Part shown: positions 47,421-55,481 of the stretch, piece after piece
How positions within the stretch are numbered: the first letter of the stretch is position 1
Layout of the letters: each line of letters starts with the position of its first letter
NCBI RefSeq assembly: GCF_003985145.1
Contig: NZ_ML133522.1
Location: 744,001-808,000, forward strand
Direction of reading: 5' to 3'
From: Rhizobium anhuiense
GTDB lineage: Bacteria > Pseudomonadota > Alphaproteobacteria > Rhizobiales > Rhizobiaceae
Length of the DNA: 64,000 nucleotides
Notes under the pieces: generated by a model
What the model was told of the DNA's origin: nothing
Database searches by the model: none
Seen by the model: only the letters and a program-made list of their open reading frames with translations
Program-made: the position numbers and the translations under genes

Positions 47421-48464
47421 ATGATCAATAGCGACGCCCAGCCGCACAAGGCCTATGACGAGTTTTCACGCGTGCTCGATCCTGATGTTTATGAGCCGTT
47501 GCCCGATGATTGGCTGATCGGCATCACCGACGTCGTCAACTCGACCTCGGCGATCCGCTCGGGGCGCTATGAAGACGTGAACTTCGCGGGCGCATCTGTG
47601 ATCGCGGCGCTCGGCAATGCCTGGGGATCGTTCGATTTTCCCTTCGTGTTTCGTGGAGACGGGGCGGCTTTCGCTCTGCCGCCGCAGGGCATTATGGCCG
47701 CGACATCGGCATTGCGGCAGGTGGCGAGCTTTGCCGCAGCCGATCTCGGCCTTACCCTGCGCATCGGGCTCGTCACCGTGCGGGAAATCCGTACCAGTGG
47801 GCGCGACGTGCGCGTTGCGCGCTACGCGGCTTCGGAAAGTGCGACCTATGCGATGTTTGCAGGGGGCGGCCTCAAATGGGCGGAGCAGCAGATCAAGAAC
47901 GGCCGGTATCTGGTCAAGCCGGGACGCTATGCGACGAAGCCTGATCTGACCGGCCTCAGCTGTGACTGGACCCCGTTTCCGAGTCGGCAGGGCGAGATCC
48001 TGTCGCTACTGGTCGAGCCGAATGACCATACCAGTCCCGAGGCCTTTGCAGCGCTGGCAAAACGGGTGCTTGCGGTTTTCGATACCGCGCGGCGCCGGTC
48101 TCATCCGCTGTCGGGGGATATGGCTATTCCCAAGGACAGTGGGCGACAGGTCGATGCGAAAGGCTGGTCTGAGGTCGCCGCCAATTCGGATTTCCGCAAG
48201 TTCGACGACGGTTTGCGCCTGACGTTGGATTGTACGCCCGAACAGATCGACAGGGTCGAAGCCATGCTCGTTGCCGCGAGGACGCGCGGCGAGATCAACT
48301 TCGGACTGCATCGGCAGTCGCATGCGCTGATGACCTGTCTCGTGCCATCGGACAGGCCGGATTCACATCTGCATTTCCTCGACGGAATGGGCGGCGGTTA
48401 TGCCAGGGCGGCCGAGATGATGGAGCAAGGGGCACTTGGCGACGCTCAGCATCATGCTCGCTGA
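47421..48464 (+). CDS. DUF3095 domain protein
   Basis: A 347-residue soluble protein. Segments LIGITDVVNSTSAIRSGRYE, FPFVFRGDGAAFALPPQGIM and RIGLVTVREIRTSGRDVRVA are characteristic of DUF3095. The first two resemble the metal-binding and GDG positions of class III nucleotidyl cyclases, so the domain is probably a cyclase-fold relative; catalytic activity is not known. It is not in an obvious operon, though it lies downstream of ohr by 118 bp on the same strand. Confidence 0.88.
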   Translation: MINSDAQPHKAYDEFSRVLDPDVYEPLPDDWLIGITDVVNSTSAIRSGRYEDVNFAGASVIAALGNAWGSFDFPFVFRGDGAAFALPPQGIMAATSALRQVASFAAADLGLTLRIGLVTVREIRTSGRDVRVARYAASESATYAMFAGGGLKWAEQQIKNGRYLVKPGRYATKPDLTGLSCDWTPFPSRQGEILSLLVEPNDHTSPEAFAALAKRVLAVFDTARRRSHPLSGDMAIPKDSGRQVDAKGWSEVAANSDFRKFDDGLRLTLDCTPEQIDRVEAMLVAARTRGEINFGLHRQSHALMTCLVPSDRPDSHLHFLDGMGGGYARAAEMMEQGALGDAQHHAR

Positions 48465-48505
48465 AGACCGGTTCAGCCGGCGAGACGTCGTGACCGCCAA
48501 GAAAC

Positions 48506-48922
48506 CTAAACGGGCGGGCGTGTTTCCCGGCTAGCCAGGTTCGCCAGCATTTCAGTGAGCTGAGGCAACACCAATTCGGCTTCTGTTTCTATCGCGGCGG
48601 CGGTGAACCATCTGAGTTCGGTATGTTCATCACCGATCAGTCGCGGCTGGCCGTGCCATTTATCGACGTTATAGACATAGAATGTGGTGAATGGTTCGGG
48701 CGGGCCTTCCGATGCGAACCGTCCTGCAAACCGCCAGCGCTCCGGCGCCACGCCTATTTCTTCGATCAATTCCCGGCACATTGCCGTCTCGGCGTCTTCG
48801 CCCTCTTCGATATGGCCGCCCGGAAGGCTCCAGCGATCCGGGTGCACCTTGCGCTTTGAACTGCGTCTTGCCAGAAGAACGGTTCCGTTCCGGCTCAAGA
48901 CGCCCATCGCGATGTCGGGCAT
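48506..48922 (-). CDS. Nudix hydrolase
   Basis: A 138-residue protein with a complete Nudix box, residues 35-57 (GGHIEEGEDAETAMCREL then IEEIGV). It hydrolyses a nucleoside diphosphate linked to X; it resembles MutT/NUDT1-like proteins (AMGVLSRNGTVLLARRSSKR). ATG 48922 follows GGAG. Convergent with the DUF3095 gene. Confidence 0.93.
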   Translation of the reverse strand: MPDIAMGVLSRNGTVLLARRSSKRKVHPDRWSLPGGHIEEGEDAETAMCRELIEEIGVAPERWRFAGRFASEGPPEPFTTFYVYNVDKWHGQPRLIGDEHTELRWFTAAAIETEAELVLPQLTEMLANLASRETRPPV

Positions 48923-49151
48923 GCATTCTCCTCTGCCTCATCGATCTCGCACATGCTGCCCGCAGCTACGGCTTCTTGCAATGTCCGGTCGTTCATCGAG
49001 ACAGTCGAGACATAGCCTGACAGGGCAAGTTGACCCCTCTATTGCCCGGGAGCATAGTCCCCGGACAGACGCGAATGACCTGCTGCTGCGAACGAGGTCG
49101 GTCAGTCGATCTTCGTCCGTTTCCTGACAGACCAACGGAGAGGAAAGCGTC

Positions 49152-50453
49152 ATGCCACCCACATCTCTATCAACGCCCACGCGGCGCGAGTTGCTTGCCG
49201 CCACGGCCGCCGCCGGAGCCATGAGCATGCTTGCCGGGACGCGTGGTGCTGAGGCGAACAGCGACGGGCTTAGCCCCTTCAACGTCAACTTCCCCGAGGA
49301 GGCGCTGGATGATCTGCGCCGGCGCGTGGCAGCGACCCGCTGGCCTGATAAGGAGACCGTCACGGGCGATACGCAGGGCGTGCGGCTCGCGACGATCCAG
49401 AAACTCGCGAACCATTGGGCGACGAATTACGACTGGCGCAAGATGGAGGCGCGGCTCAATGCTTTGCCGCAGTTCATCACCGAGATCGACGGGTTGGATA
49501 TCCACTTCATTCATGTCCGCTCCCAGCATAAAAATGCGTTGCCGTTGATCGTCACACATGGATGGCCTGGCTCCATCATTGAGCAGTTGAAGATTATCGA
49601 ACCGCTCACCGATCCGACAGCGCATGGCGGGAGCGCAGAGGACGCATTTGATGTGGTGATCCCGTCTTTGCCGGGCTACGGCTTTTCCGGGAAACCGACG
49701 GGGTCGGGGAGCTGGAACCCGCCGCGCATCGCGCACGCCTGGGCGGCGCTGATGCAGCGTCTCGGCTACACCAAGTTCGTGGCGCAGGGCGGAGACTGGG
49801 GCAATGCGGTCACCGAACTGATGGCGATACAGGAACCGCCGGGATTGCTCGGCATCCACACCAACATGGCCGCCACGGTTCCGGCTGACATCGCTAAGGC
49901 TCTGGCTGCCGGCGGTCCGCCACCCGCCGACCTGCAGCCGGAGGAAAGACAGGCCTGGGGGCAGCTCGACGATTTCTACAAGAATGGGCTGGGCTATGCC
50001 ATCGAGATGAACAACCGGCCGCAGACGCTCTACGCGATCGTCGACTCGCCGGTCGGCCTCGCGGCGTGGATGCTCGACCACGACATCCGCAGTTACCGGA
50101 TGATCGCGCGCGTTTTCGACGGAGAGCCCGAGGGGCTGACGAAGGACGATATTCTCGACAACGTCACGCTCTACTGGCTGACGAATACCGCAATCTCCTC
50201 GGCACGCCTCTATTGGGAAAACGCGCACCATCCCACAGGAGGATTCTTCGACCCCAGGGGTATCAAGATCCCGGTTGCCGTGAGTGTGTTTCCCGACGAG
50301 ATCTATGCCGCGCCGCGGAGCTGGGCAGAGCGGGCCTACCCGAAGCTGATCCACTACAACAGGCTGGAAAAGGGCGGCCACTTCGCCGCCTGGGAGCAGC
50401 CGACGGCTTTCACTGCCGAGCTCAGGACTGCGTTCCGGCCGCTGCGGCAGTAG
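49152..50453 (+). CDS. Epoxide hydrolase with Tat signal
   Basis: A 433-residue alpha/beta hydrolase. Tat-like N-terminus PTRRELLAATAAAGAMSMLA predicts export. The EHN domain covers about residues 38-150 (FNVNFPEEALDDLRRRVAAT; TRWPDK). The oxyanion motif is THGWPGS, the nucleophile Asp is in AQGGDWGNAVTELM, and the His is in EKGGHFAAWEQP. It hydrolyses epoxides to diols. GGAAAG precedes ATG 49152. It is convergent with ohrR; a link to oxidative stress is possible but not shown. Confidence 0.9.
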   Translation: MPPTSLSTPTRRELLAATAAAGAMSMLAGTRGAEANSDGLSPFNVNFPEEALDDLRRRVAATRWPDKETVTGDTQGVRLATIQKLANHWATNYDWRKMEARLNALPQFITEIDGLDIHFIHVRSQHKNALPLIVTHGWPGSIIEQLKIIEPLTDPTAHGGSAEDAFDVVIPSLPGYGFSGKPTGSGSWNPPRIAHAWAALMQRLGYTKFVAQGGDWGNAVTELMAIQEPPGLLGIHTNMAATVPADIAKALAAGGPPPADLQPEERQAWGQLDDFYKNGLGYAIEMNNRPQTLYAIVDSPVGLAAWMLDHDIRSYRMIARVFDGEPEGLTKDDILDNVTLYWLTNTAISSARLYWENAHHPTGGFFDPRGIKIPVAVSVFPDEIYAAPRSWAERAYPKLIHYNRLEKGGHFAAWEQPTAFTAELRTAFRPLRQ

Positions 50454-50478
50454 ACCCAGGCGGAATCAGGCGACTGAT

Positions 50479-50985
50479 TCAAGATTTCCCCGGTTCGCCC
50501 TGCATTGATCGCAGCAGGTTGTCGCGCAGCGTCGTCACCGATTTCTGAACGACGGGAAAGTCGTCGCCGAGGCCGGTGGCGCCAAGCAGCGCGTTGGCGG
50601 GATCAGATTCGACGAGTTGGCGTCCCGCCGGCGTCAGGCTGACCCGCACCTGCCGTTCGTCGGCGGGATCGCGGTGACGGGTGATATAACCATTCGATTC
50701 CAGCTTCTTGAGGATGGGCGTCAACGTGTTGGATTCGAGGAACATCTTTTCCCCCAACACGCCGACGGTTTGGTCGTCCTCTTCGGAGAGAGCCACCATG
50801 GCGATATATTGGGTGTAGGTCAGGCCAAGCTCATCCAGGATCGGCTTATAGGCGCGGCCGAAGGCGAGATTTGCCGAATAGACCGCGAAACACAGGAAAT
50901 TCGAAAGTTTCCTGCCATCTGCGCCTGCCTGAGGCGAGGTGGGCGCAAGCATATCCGGCCCCTTAGCTGCTTTAGACGTCGGCAT
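50479..50985 (-). CDS. ohrR: MarR-family organic peroxide sensor OhrR
   Basis: A 168-residue repressor. The reactive Cys is Cys32 (NFLCFAVYSANLAFGRAYKP). The winged helix has LGEKMFLESNTLTPILKKLE and YITRHRDPADERQVRVSLTP. Oxidation of Cys32 by an organic peroxide releases DNA in this family. ATG 50985 follows AGGATGA. Its promoter carries a copy of the operator present at ohr, indicating autoregulation. The gene is separated from ohr by the DUF3095, Nudix and epoxide hydrolase genes. Confidence 0.92.
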   Translation of the reverse strand: MPTSKAAKGPDMLAPTSPQAGADGRKLSNFLCFAVYSANLAFGRAYKPILDELGLTYTQYIAMVALSEEDDQTVGVLGEKMFLESNTLTPILKKLESNGYITRHRDPADERQVRVSLTPAGRQLVESDPANALLGATGLGDDFPVVQKSVTTLRDNLLRSMQGEPGKS

Positions 50986-51021
50986 CGGTTCATCCTGTCC
51001 AGGCTTTCTAACGATGAGACC

Positions 51022-51050
51022 AATATAAATCGTGTCCGATTAAATCGCAA
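51022..51050 (-). promoter_or_regulatory. ohrR promoter with overlapping operator O3
   Basis: Minus strand: TTGCGA (51050-51045), 17-bp spacer, TATATT (51027-51022). The operator TCCGATT-A-AATCGCA (51035-51049, one mismatch) overlaps the spacer and the -35. The flanking GTGTTGA (51053-51058) is also shared with the ohr promoter. Confidence 0.65.
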
Positions 51051-51101
51051 TGGTGTTGAAGTCGGTTTTCAATCCTGCCGCTTGTGGTCACTCGACAAAG
51101 A

Positions 51102-52184
51102 TCAGCGGAAACTCCTGGGAGGCTTCCCATACTTCTTGCGAAAAGCGGTCGCGAAATGGGCGGAGTCGGAGAATCCGATTTCAAAGGCGATGGCAGTCAT
51201 CGGAAGCGTGCTATTTTCGACCAGAAAACGGCCATAGCGCAATCTCGTCTCGACGATAAAGCGCTTCGGGGCCATGCCGATATTGTCCTGGAAGAGACGC
51301 GCGAATTGGCGTGGTGACAGACCGACGAGAGAGGCCACATGTTCCGGTGAGACGTCGCGGCCTTTCCGACTCTCGATGAGAACGACGGCTCGCTGTATGC
51401 GCGAATCTTCTGTGCGGCGAAATGTTGAGGCGCGGCCGTGATCGAAGGCGCTCATGTGCTTCTGCTCGGTGAGCGAAAGCTGGTGCACGGCCTTGGCCGC
51501 CCGATCCGGTCCGCAATGCGTTCGGATCAGCTCCGTCATCAGCGACAGGATCGATACGCCGCCAGGCACGGTAATGCGGCCGTTTTCGATCAGGAAGTCA
51601 TCGCGCGTGGAGAAGGCAAGACGCGGGAAGGCAATCCGGAAATCCTCTGCGTGAAAGGGGTGGACGCACGCCTTGCGTCCGGTAAGCAGTCCCTCCTGAG
51701 CCAATACGAAGGCGCCCGTGCAAACACCAATTACCGGCACACCCGCCGATGCCGCCACCCTGAGATAGTCGCGATGCTTGCCGGGTGCGGCGCGCAGATG
51801 TGGCAGCAGGCCGCCGATGACCACGACGTAGTCGAAGTCGGTCGGGTTGATGTAGGGCGCGTCGGCGTGAACCCGGATGCCGCAGCTGGCCACCGCTGCA
51901 TGGCCCGGAGCCCCCATGATCGACCAGCGACAATGTAATGGACGGGAATTGTCGGCAAAGTCCGCCGCATGCCTCAGAGGCTCGACGATACCCGTCAGCG
52001 ACATCATCGGGAAGGTCGGCCAGAGGAGAATGCCGATGGAAAGATCGGCCTTTCGGTCGCGTGCGGCCAGAAGCCGCTCGGCCCAAAGATCGTCGAGCCA
52101 GCGCACATAGTCCGGCTCGTTGGCTGATACTTCGGAAGGTTTCTCGGATGTGATCATGGCGCATGGCAATGATAGAGAAGTCAT
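51102..52184 (-). CDS. GlxA family transcriptional regulator
   Basis: A 360-residue regulator. Residues about 48-215 are a DJ-1/PfpI class I amidotransferase-like sensor domain (LSIGILLWPTFPMMSLTGIV; VIGVCTGAFVLAQEGLLTGR); residues 245-355 are an AraC-type double helix-turn-helix (SPEHVASLVGLSPRQFARLF and MTAIAFEIGFSDSAHFATAF). This architecture regulates arginine, glycine-betaine or opine catabolism in other bacteria. The start at 52184 has AGGA almost adjacent; ATG 52157 is an alternative. It is divergent from the ABC transporter operon at 52321 and is its likely regulator. Confidence 0.92.
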   Translation of the reverse strand: MTSLSLPCAMITSEKPSEVSANEPDYVRWLDDLWAERLLAARDRKADLSIGILLWPTFPMMSLTGIVEPLRHAADFADNSRPLHCRWSIMGAPGHAAVASCGIRVHADAPYINPTDFDYVVVIGGLLPHLRAAPGKHRDYLRVAASAGVPVIGVCTGAFVLAQEGLLTGRKACVHPFHAEDFRIAFPRLAFSTRDDFLIENGRITVPGGVSILSLMTELIRTHCGPDRAAKAVHQLSLTEQKHMSAFDHGRASTFRRTEDSRIQRAVVLIESRKGRDVSPEHVASLVGLSPRQFARLFQDNIGMAPKRFIVETRLRYGRFLVENSTLPMTAIAFEIGFSDSAHFATAFRKKYGKPPRSFR

Positions 52185-52320
52185 GTCCTTTTCTCAAAGA
52201 AAATGTCCGATTTGTAAAATTCAAGGGCGACCTTCGGTGTCAAGTTTGCTCTCGTCGAACGCGACATCCGGGGAACGGAAACCACCGGACAGGGGAACCA
52301 ACAAATCAAGGATCAGAACA

Positions 52321-53199
52321 ATGGCACTTTCTCTTTCGAGAAGGATGGTGACGTGCGCTCTGCTGGCAGGGAGCTTCATGTCCCTTTCATCTATCGCCAG
52401 TGCTTTCGAGCTTGCCGAGCAGGGTAAGCTGACGGTTGCCTTTACCGGCGACATGCCCGGCTCCGGCTGGCAGGACGGGAAGCTGGTCGGCTATGACGGT
52501 GAAATCATGCAACGCATTGCCGACAAGCTCGGCCTCAAGATCCAGCCTGCGCTCATGGAATGGTCGGGTACGATCGCGTCGGTTCAGTCAGGCCGGGTCG
52601 ACGTCATGCTCGGCACCATGGGCTGGACTGAAAAGCGTACGAAGATCATGACCCTGTCCGAACCGATCCACTACTTCAAGAACGGCATCATGCAATCGAC
52701 GAAGACCAGCTGGGACAAGCTTTCCGATCTGGAAGGCAAGAAGATCGGCACGATCACCGGCTTTTCGTTCATTCCGGAATTGAAGAGCATCAAAGATCTC
52801 CAGCTCTCGCTCTACGACACTTCCGATGCGGCCGTCCGCGATCTTATCGCCGGGCGCATCGACGCTGTCATCGGCGATCCGCCGGTGATCTCCTACGCCA
52901 TCAAGCAGAACCCTGATTGGAATATGCACTTCCTTGCCTTCACCGATAACAGTCCGGATTTCCCGCTGCTGACCGGTCTCGGCCAGGTCGTCTATGGCCT
53001 CAATCAGAAGAACGACGATCTGCGCCAGAAGATGGACGCCATCATCGCCGACATGTGGAAGACCTGCGAGATGAAGGAAATCGGCGCCCGCTACGGATTG
53101 TCGTCGGATGTCTGGTTCAAGCCTGTGGGCCAAAACTTCCGCGCCGGCGTGGATCGCCCTGCAGATTACAAGCTGCCCTCCTGCGCAGCTGGCGGCTGA
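52321..53199 (+). CDS. Amino-acid-type ABC transporter substrate-binding protein (family 3)
   Basis: A 292-residue periplasmic binding protein. Signal peptide MALSLSRRMVTCALLAGSFM to SIASAF (about 28 residues). The SBP_bac_3 fold includes LVGYDGEIMQRIADKLGLKI, WSGTIASVQSGRVDVMLGTM and IGDPPVISYAIKQNPDWNMH. It captures a polar amino acid or related nitrogen compound. ATG 52321 is preceded by AAGGATC; the upstream open frame to 52120 is not protein-like. First gene of the operon, divergent from the GlxA regulator. Confidence 0.92.
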   Translation: MALSLSRRMVTCALLAGSFMSLSSIASAFELAEQGKLTVAFTGDMPGSGWQDGKLVGYDGEIMQRIADKLGLKIQPALMEWSGTIASVQSGRVDVMLGTMGWTEKRTKIMTLSEPIHYFKNGIMQSTKTSWDKLSDLEGKKIGTITGFSFIPELKSIKDLQLSLYDTSDAAVRDLIAGRIDAVIGDPPVISYAIKQNPDWNMHFLAFTDNSPDFPLLTGLGQVVYGLNQKNDDLRQKMDAIIADMWKTCEMKEIGARYGLSSDVWFKPVGQNFRAGVDRPADYKLPSCAAGG

Positions 53200-53251
53200 A
53201 CGGCCGTGCGGACGGAAGCTGCAATTGGTGGCTTTCGTCCCTCTCCGCCTA

Positions 53252-53355
53252 CTGCATAATTCCTTAAATCGGAATCGATTTCAGGAGAAAATTATGCAGC
53301 AATTCAAAGTGCTACAGCGTCCTTGGCGCGTCTGAAAAGACGCGCGGCGCTGTAG
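53252..53355 (+). repeat. Rhizobial repeat with two hairpins and a 13-codon ORF
   Basis: Palindrome CTGCATAAT ... ATTATGCAG (53252-53299), then nested hairpins CTACAGCG ... CGCTGTAG with an inner GCGCGTCT-GAAA-AGACGCGC (53312-53355). A tiny frame MQQFKVLQRPWRV (53294-53335) has AGGAG in front. I remember this repeat as common in Rhizobium genomes. Here it sits between the binding-protein and ATPase genes. Confidence 0.7.
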
Positions 53356-53379
53356 ATATGATCGCATAAGGAAACGGCG

Positions 53380-54132
53380 ATGAATGCGCTTCTCAGCGTT
53401 GCAGGCCTGCGCAAGAGCTATGGTCCTATCGAAGTTCTCAAAGGCATAGATTTCGATGTCGCGCCAGGTGAGAAGATTGCCCTGATAGGTCCATCCGGCT
53501 CCGGAAAATCCACCTGTCTGCGCTGCATGAATTTCCTGGAAAAGCCCAGTGCCGGCGAGATCCGCCTCGCTGGCGAGCGGATCGGTGTGCGCAACGGCCA
53601 TGTCATGAGTGATCGGCAACTAGCACCGCAGCGCGCCGAGATGGGCATGGTCTTCCAGCTCTTCAATCTCTGGCCGCATCTGTCGGTGACGGAAAACGTG
53701 GCGATCGCGGCGCGCAAGGTGCGCGGTCTGCCTACTGCCGAGGCACGCGAACTGGCTTTGGAGATGTTGGCCAAAGTCCATATGACACACCGCGCCGACG
53801 CCTCACCGCTCGAACTGTCCGGCGGCCAGCAGCAGCGTGTCGCGATCGCGCGGGCGCTTGCTCAGAAGCCGAAGCTGATGCTGTTCGACGAGCCGACATC
53901 CGCACTCGATCCCGAACTGGTCCAGGAGGTTCTGAAAGTAATGGAGGAACTGGCGGCCGAGGGGCGCACGATGCTGATCGTCACGCACGAGATCGCGTTT
54001 GCGCGCGACATTGCCGATCGCGTCCTGTTTCTTGACGGCGGCACCATCGTCGAAGCCGGGCCGGCACGCCAGGTCATCACCGCTCCCCGCGAAGCGCGCA
54101 CGCAAGCGTTTCTCAACAAGATCCGGCATTAG
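53380..54132 (+). CDS. Amino-acid ABC transporter ATP-binding protein
   Basis: A 250-residue ATPase of the GlnQ/HisP group. Walker A GPSGSGKS (37-44), Q-loop VFQLFNLWPHLSV, signature LSGGQQQRVAIARALA, Walker B LMLFDEPTSALDPE, H-loop VTHE. It drives uptake through the two permeases encoded next. AAGGAAA precedes ATG 53380. It follows the repeat at 53252-53355. Confidence 0.95.
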   Translation: MNALLSVAGLRKSYGPIEVLKGIDFDVAPGEKIALIGPSGSGKSTCLRCMNFLEKPSAGEIRLAGERIGVRNGHVMSDRQLAPQRAEMGMVFQLFNLWPHLSVTENVAIAARKVRGLPTAEARELALEMLAKVHMTHRADASPLELSGGQQQRVAIARALAQKPKLMLFDEPTSALDPELVQEVLKVMEELAAEGRTMLIVTHEIAFARDIADRVLFLDGGTIVEAGPARQVITAPREARTQAFLNKIRH

Positions 54133-54139
54133 GCGCGCC

Positions 54140-54799
54140 ATGACCGGATTTTCCATATTCTTCTCGGTCGTCGAAGGGCTCGTTGCCGGGCTTGGCGTAA
54201 CCGCTTTCGTCACGATCGCCTCACTGGCGCTCGCAACCGCCTTCGGGTTTTTTCTCGCCCTGCTCAGGCAATTTGCCGGGATCAAGCTTATCAATCTGGC
54301 GATCGATGCCTGCTGCGAGATCCTCTGCAATGTGCCGGCCTTGACGCATCTGTTCATCCTCTATTTCGGGCTTGCCAGCATCGGCGTGAAATTGACGTCG
54401 ATCACGGCGGCCGTCCTGGGCCTCGGGCTCATCGGAGCGGCGATTACCTGCGCAATCTTTCGCGCCGGTTTCGCTGCGTTGCCGGGCGGGCAGGCGGAGG
54501 CGGCGCTTGCCGCAGGGTTGACCCCGCTCCAGACGATCTTTGAGATCCTGACGCCGCAGGCCATGCGGATAGCGCTTCCAGCGCTCGGGAACTACGCGGT
54601 GCAGCTTCTCAAGGATACGTCCGTCGTCTCGGCCATCGCGGCGCCGGAAATCATGTTCTTTGCCCGTTCCATGGTGACGTCGTCCTTCCAGACAACAATG
54701 ATCTACGCGACGGCGGCGGCACTCTACCTGTTGCTGAGCTTGCCACTGATGCAGGCAACGCGGTTCCTCGAAAGACGTTACGGGAGATTGAAAGGATGA
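54140..54799 (+). CDS. Amino-acid ABC transporter permease 1
   Basis: A 219-residue HisM/GlnP-type permease with five membrane helices (LGVTAFVTIASLALATAFGF; AAITCAIFRAGFAALPGGQA). The EAA-like ABC-binding loop is GGQAEAALAAGLTPLQTIFE. ATG 54140 is 7 bp after the ATPase stop; the overlapping longer frame from 53999 would run through the ATPase. Its stop overlaps the next gene by 4 bp. Confidence 0.93.
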   Translation: MTGFSIFFSVVEGLVAGLGVTAFVTIASLALATAFGFFLALLRQFAGIKLINLAIDACCEILCNVPALTHLFILYFGLASIGVKLTSITAAVLGLGLIGAAITCAIFRAGFAALPGGQAEAALAAGLTPLQTIFEILTPQAMRIALPALGNYAVQLLKDTSVVSAIAAPEIMFFARSMVTSSFQTTMIYATAAALYLLLSLPLMQATRFLERRYGRLKG

Positions 54800-55458
54800 G
54801 CGTCTTCTTCGCGCCCTATGGTGATTATGGTGTCGAATGGCTGCCTCTGCTGTTGCGGGCGATGGTGAATACGGCCTTGCTTTCCGTTTGTGCCTTTGCC
54901 CTGGCATTCGTTTTTGGTTTGCTGCTGTCGCTCTGCCAGAAATCCAGTTTTGCAGGGCTGAGGTATTTCGCGGCCCTTTATGTGACGATCGTGCGTGGCG
55001 TGCCGCTGCTGGCGGTTTTGTTTCTGCTTTATTTCGGTTTGCCGGGTATCGGGATCGTCTTCGATGCTTTCGGCGCGGCGATTGCGGGCCTGGCATTGTG
55101 TTTCGCGGCCCAGGTCGCAGAGCTTTTCCGCGCCGGCCTGAAGGCTATACCGGCCGGGCAGAGCGAGGCAGCGCTGGCTGCTGGCTTCACCCCGGCCCAG
55201 AGCTTCGTCCTGATCATCCTGCCGCAGGTCGCGCGTGTCATTCTGGCGCCGATGATCATCACCTTCGTCTCGCTGCTCAAGGATTCTTCGCTCGCTTCGC
55301 TGATTACCGTCAACGAACTGGTCCTCACCGGGCGGTCGATGGCGACGGAGTATTTCCTGCCCTTGCAGATCTACATTGCCGTCGGCCTCTGCTATTTCGC
55401 GATAGCCTGGCCTTTCTCGGTCCTCTCGCGCCGGCTAGCCCTTCCGGCCGCCCGCTAA
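54796..55458 (+). CDS. Amino-acid ABC transporter permease 2
   Basis: A 220-residue permease, paralogue of the previous gene, with the EAA loop AGQSEAALAAGFTPAQSFVL. ATGA overlap with the upstream gene indicates translational coupling. The two form the membrane heterodimer of the importer. Confidence 0.94.
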   Translation: MSVFFAPYGDYGVEWLPLLLRAMVNTALLSVCAFALAFVFGLLLSLCQKSSFAGLRYFAALYVTIVRGVPLLAVLFLLYFGLPGIGIVFDAFGAAIAGLALCFAAQVAELFRAGLKAIPAGQSEAALAAGFTPAQSFVLIILPQVARVILAPMIITFVSLLKDSSLASLITVNELVLTGRSMATEYFLPLQIYIAVGLCYFAIAWPFSVLSRRLALPAAR

Positions 55459-55481
55459 CTCGTCATCACAAGGCCAAGACC

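Noticed and set aside
47421..48464. DUF3095 gene considered as a true adenylate cyclase
   Set aside because: It shares fold-like motifs, but the substrate-binding Lys/Asp and Asn/Arg set could not be identified, so no activity is claimed.
54837..55481. Possible upstream extension of the amidotransferase-RidA gene
   Set aside because: The open frame overlaps permease 2 in another frame and lacks coding character; ATG 55482 starts the conserved domain.
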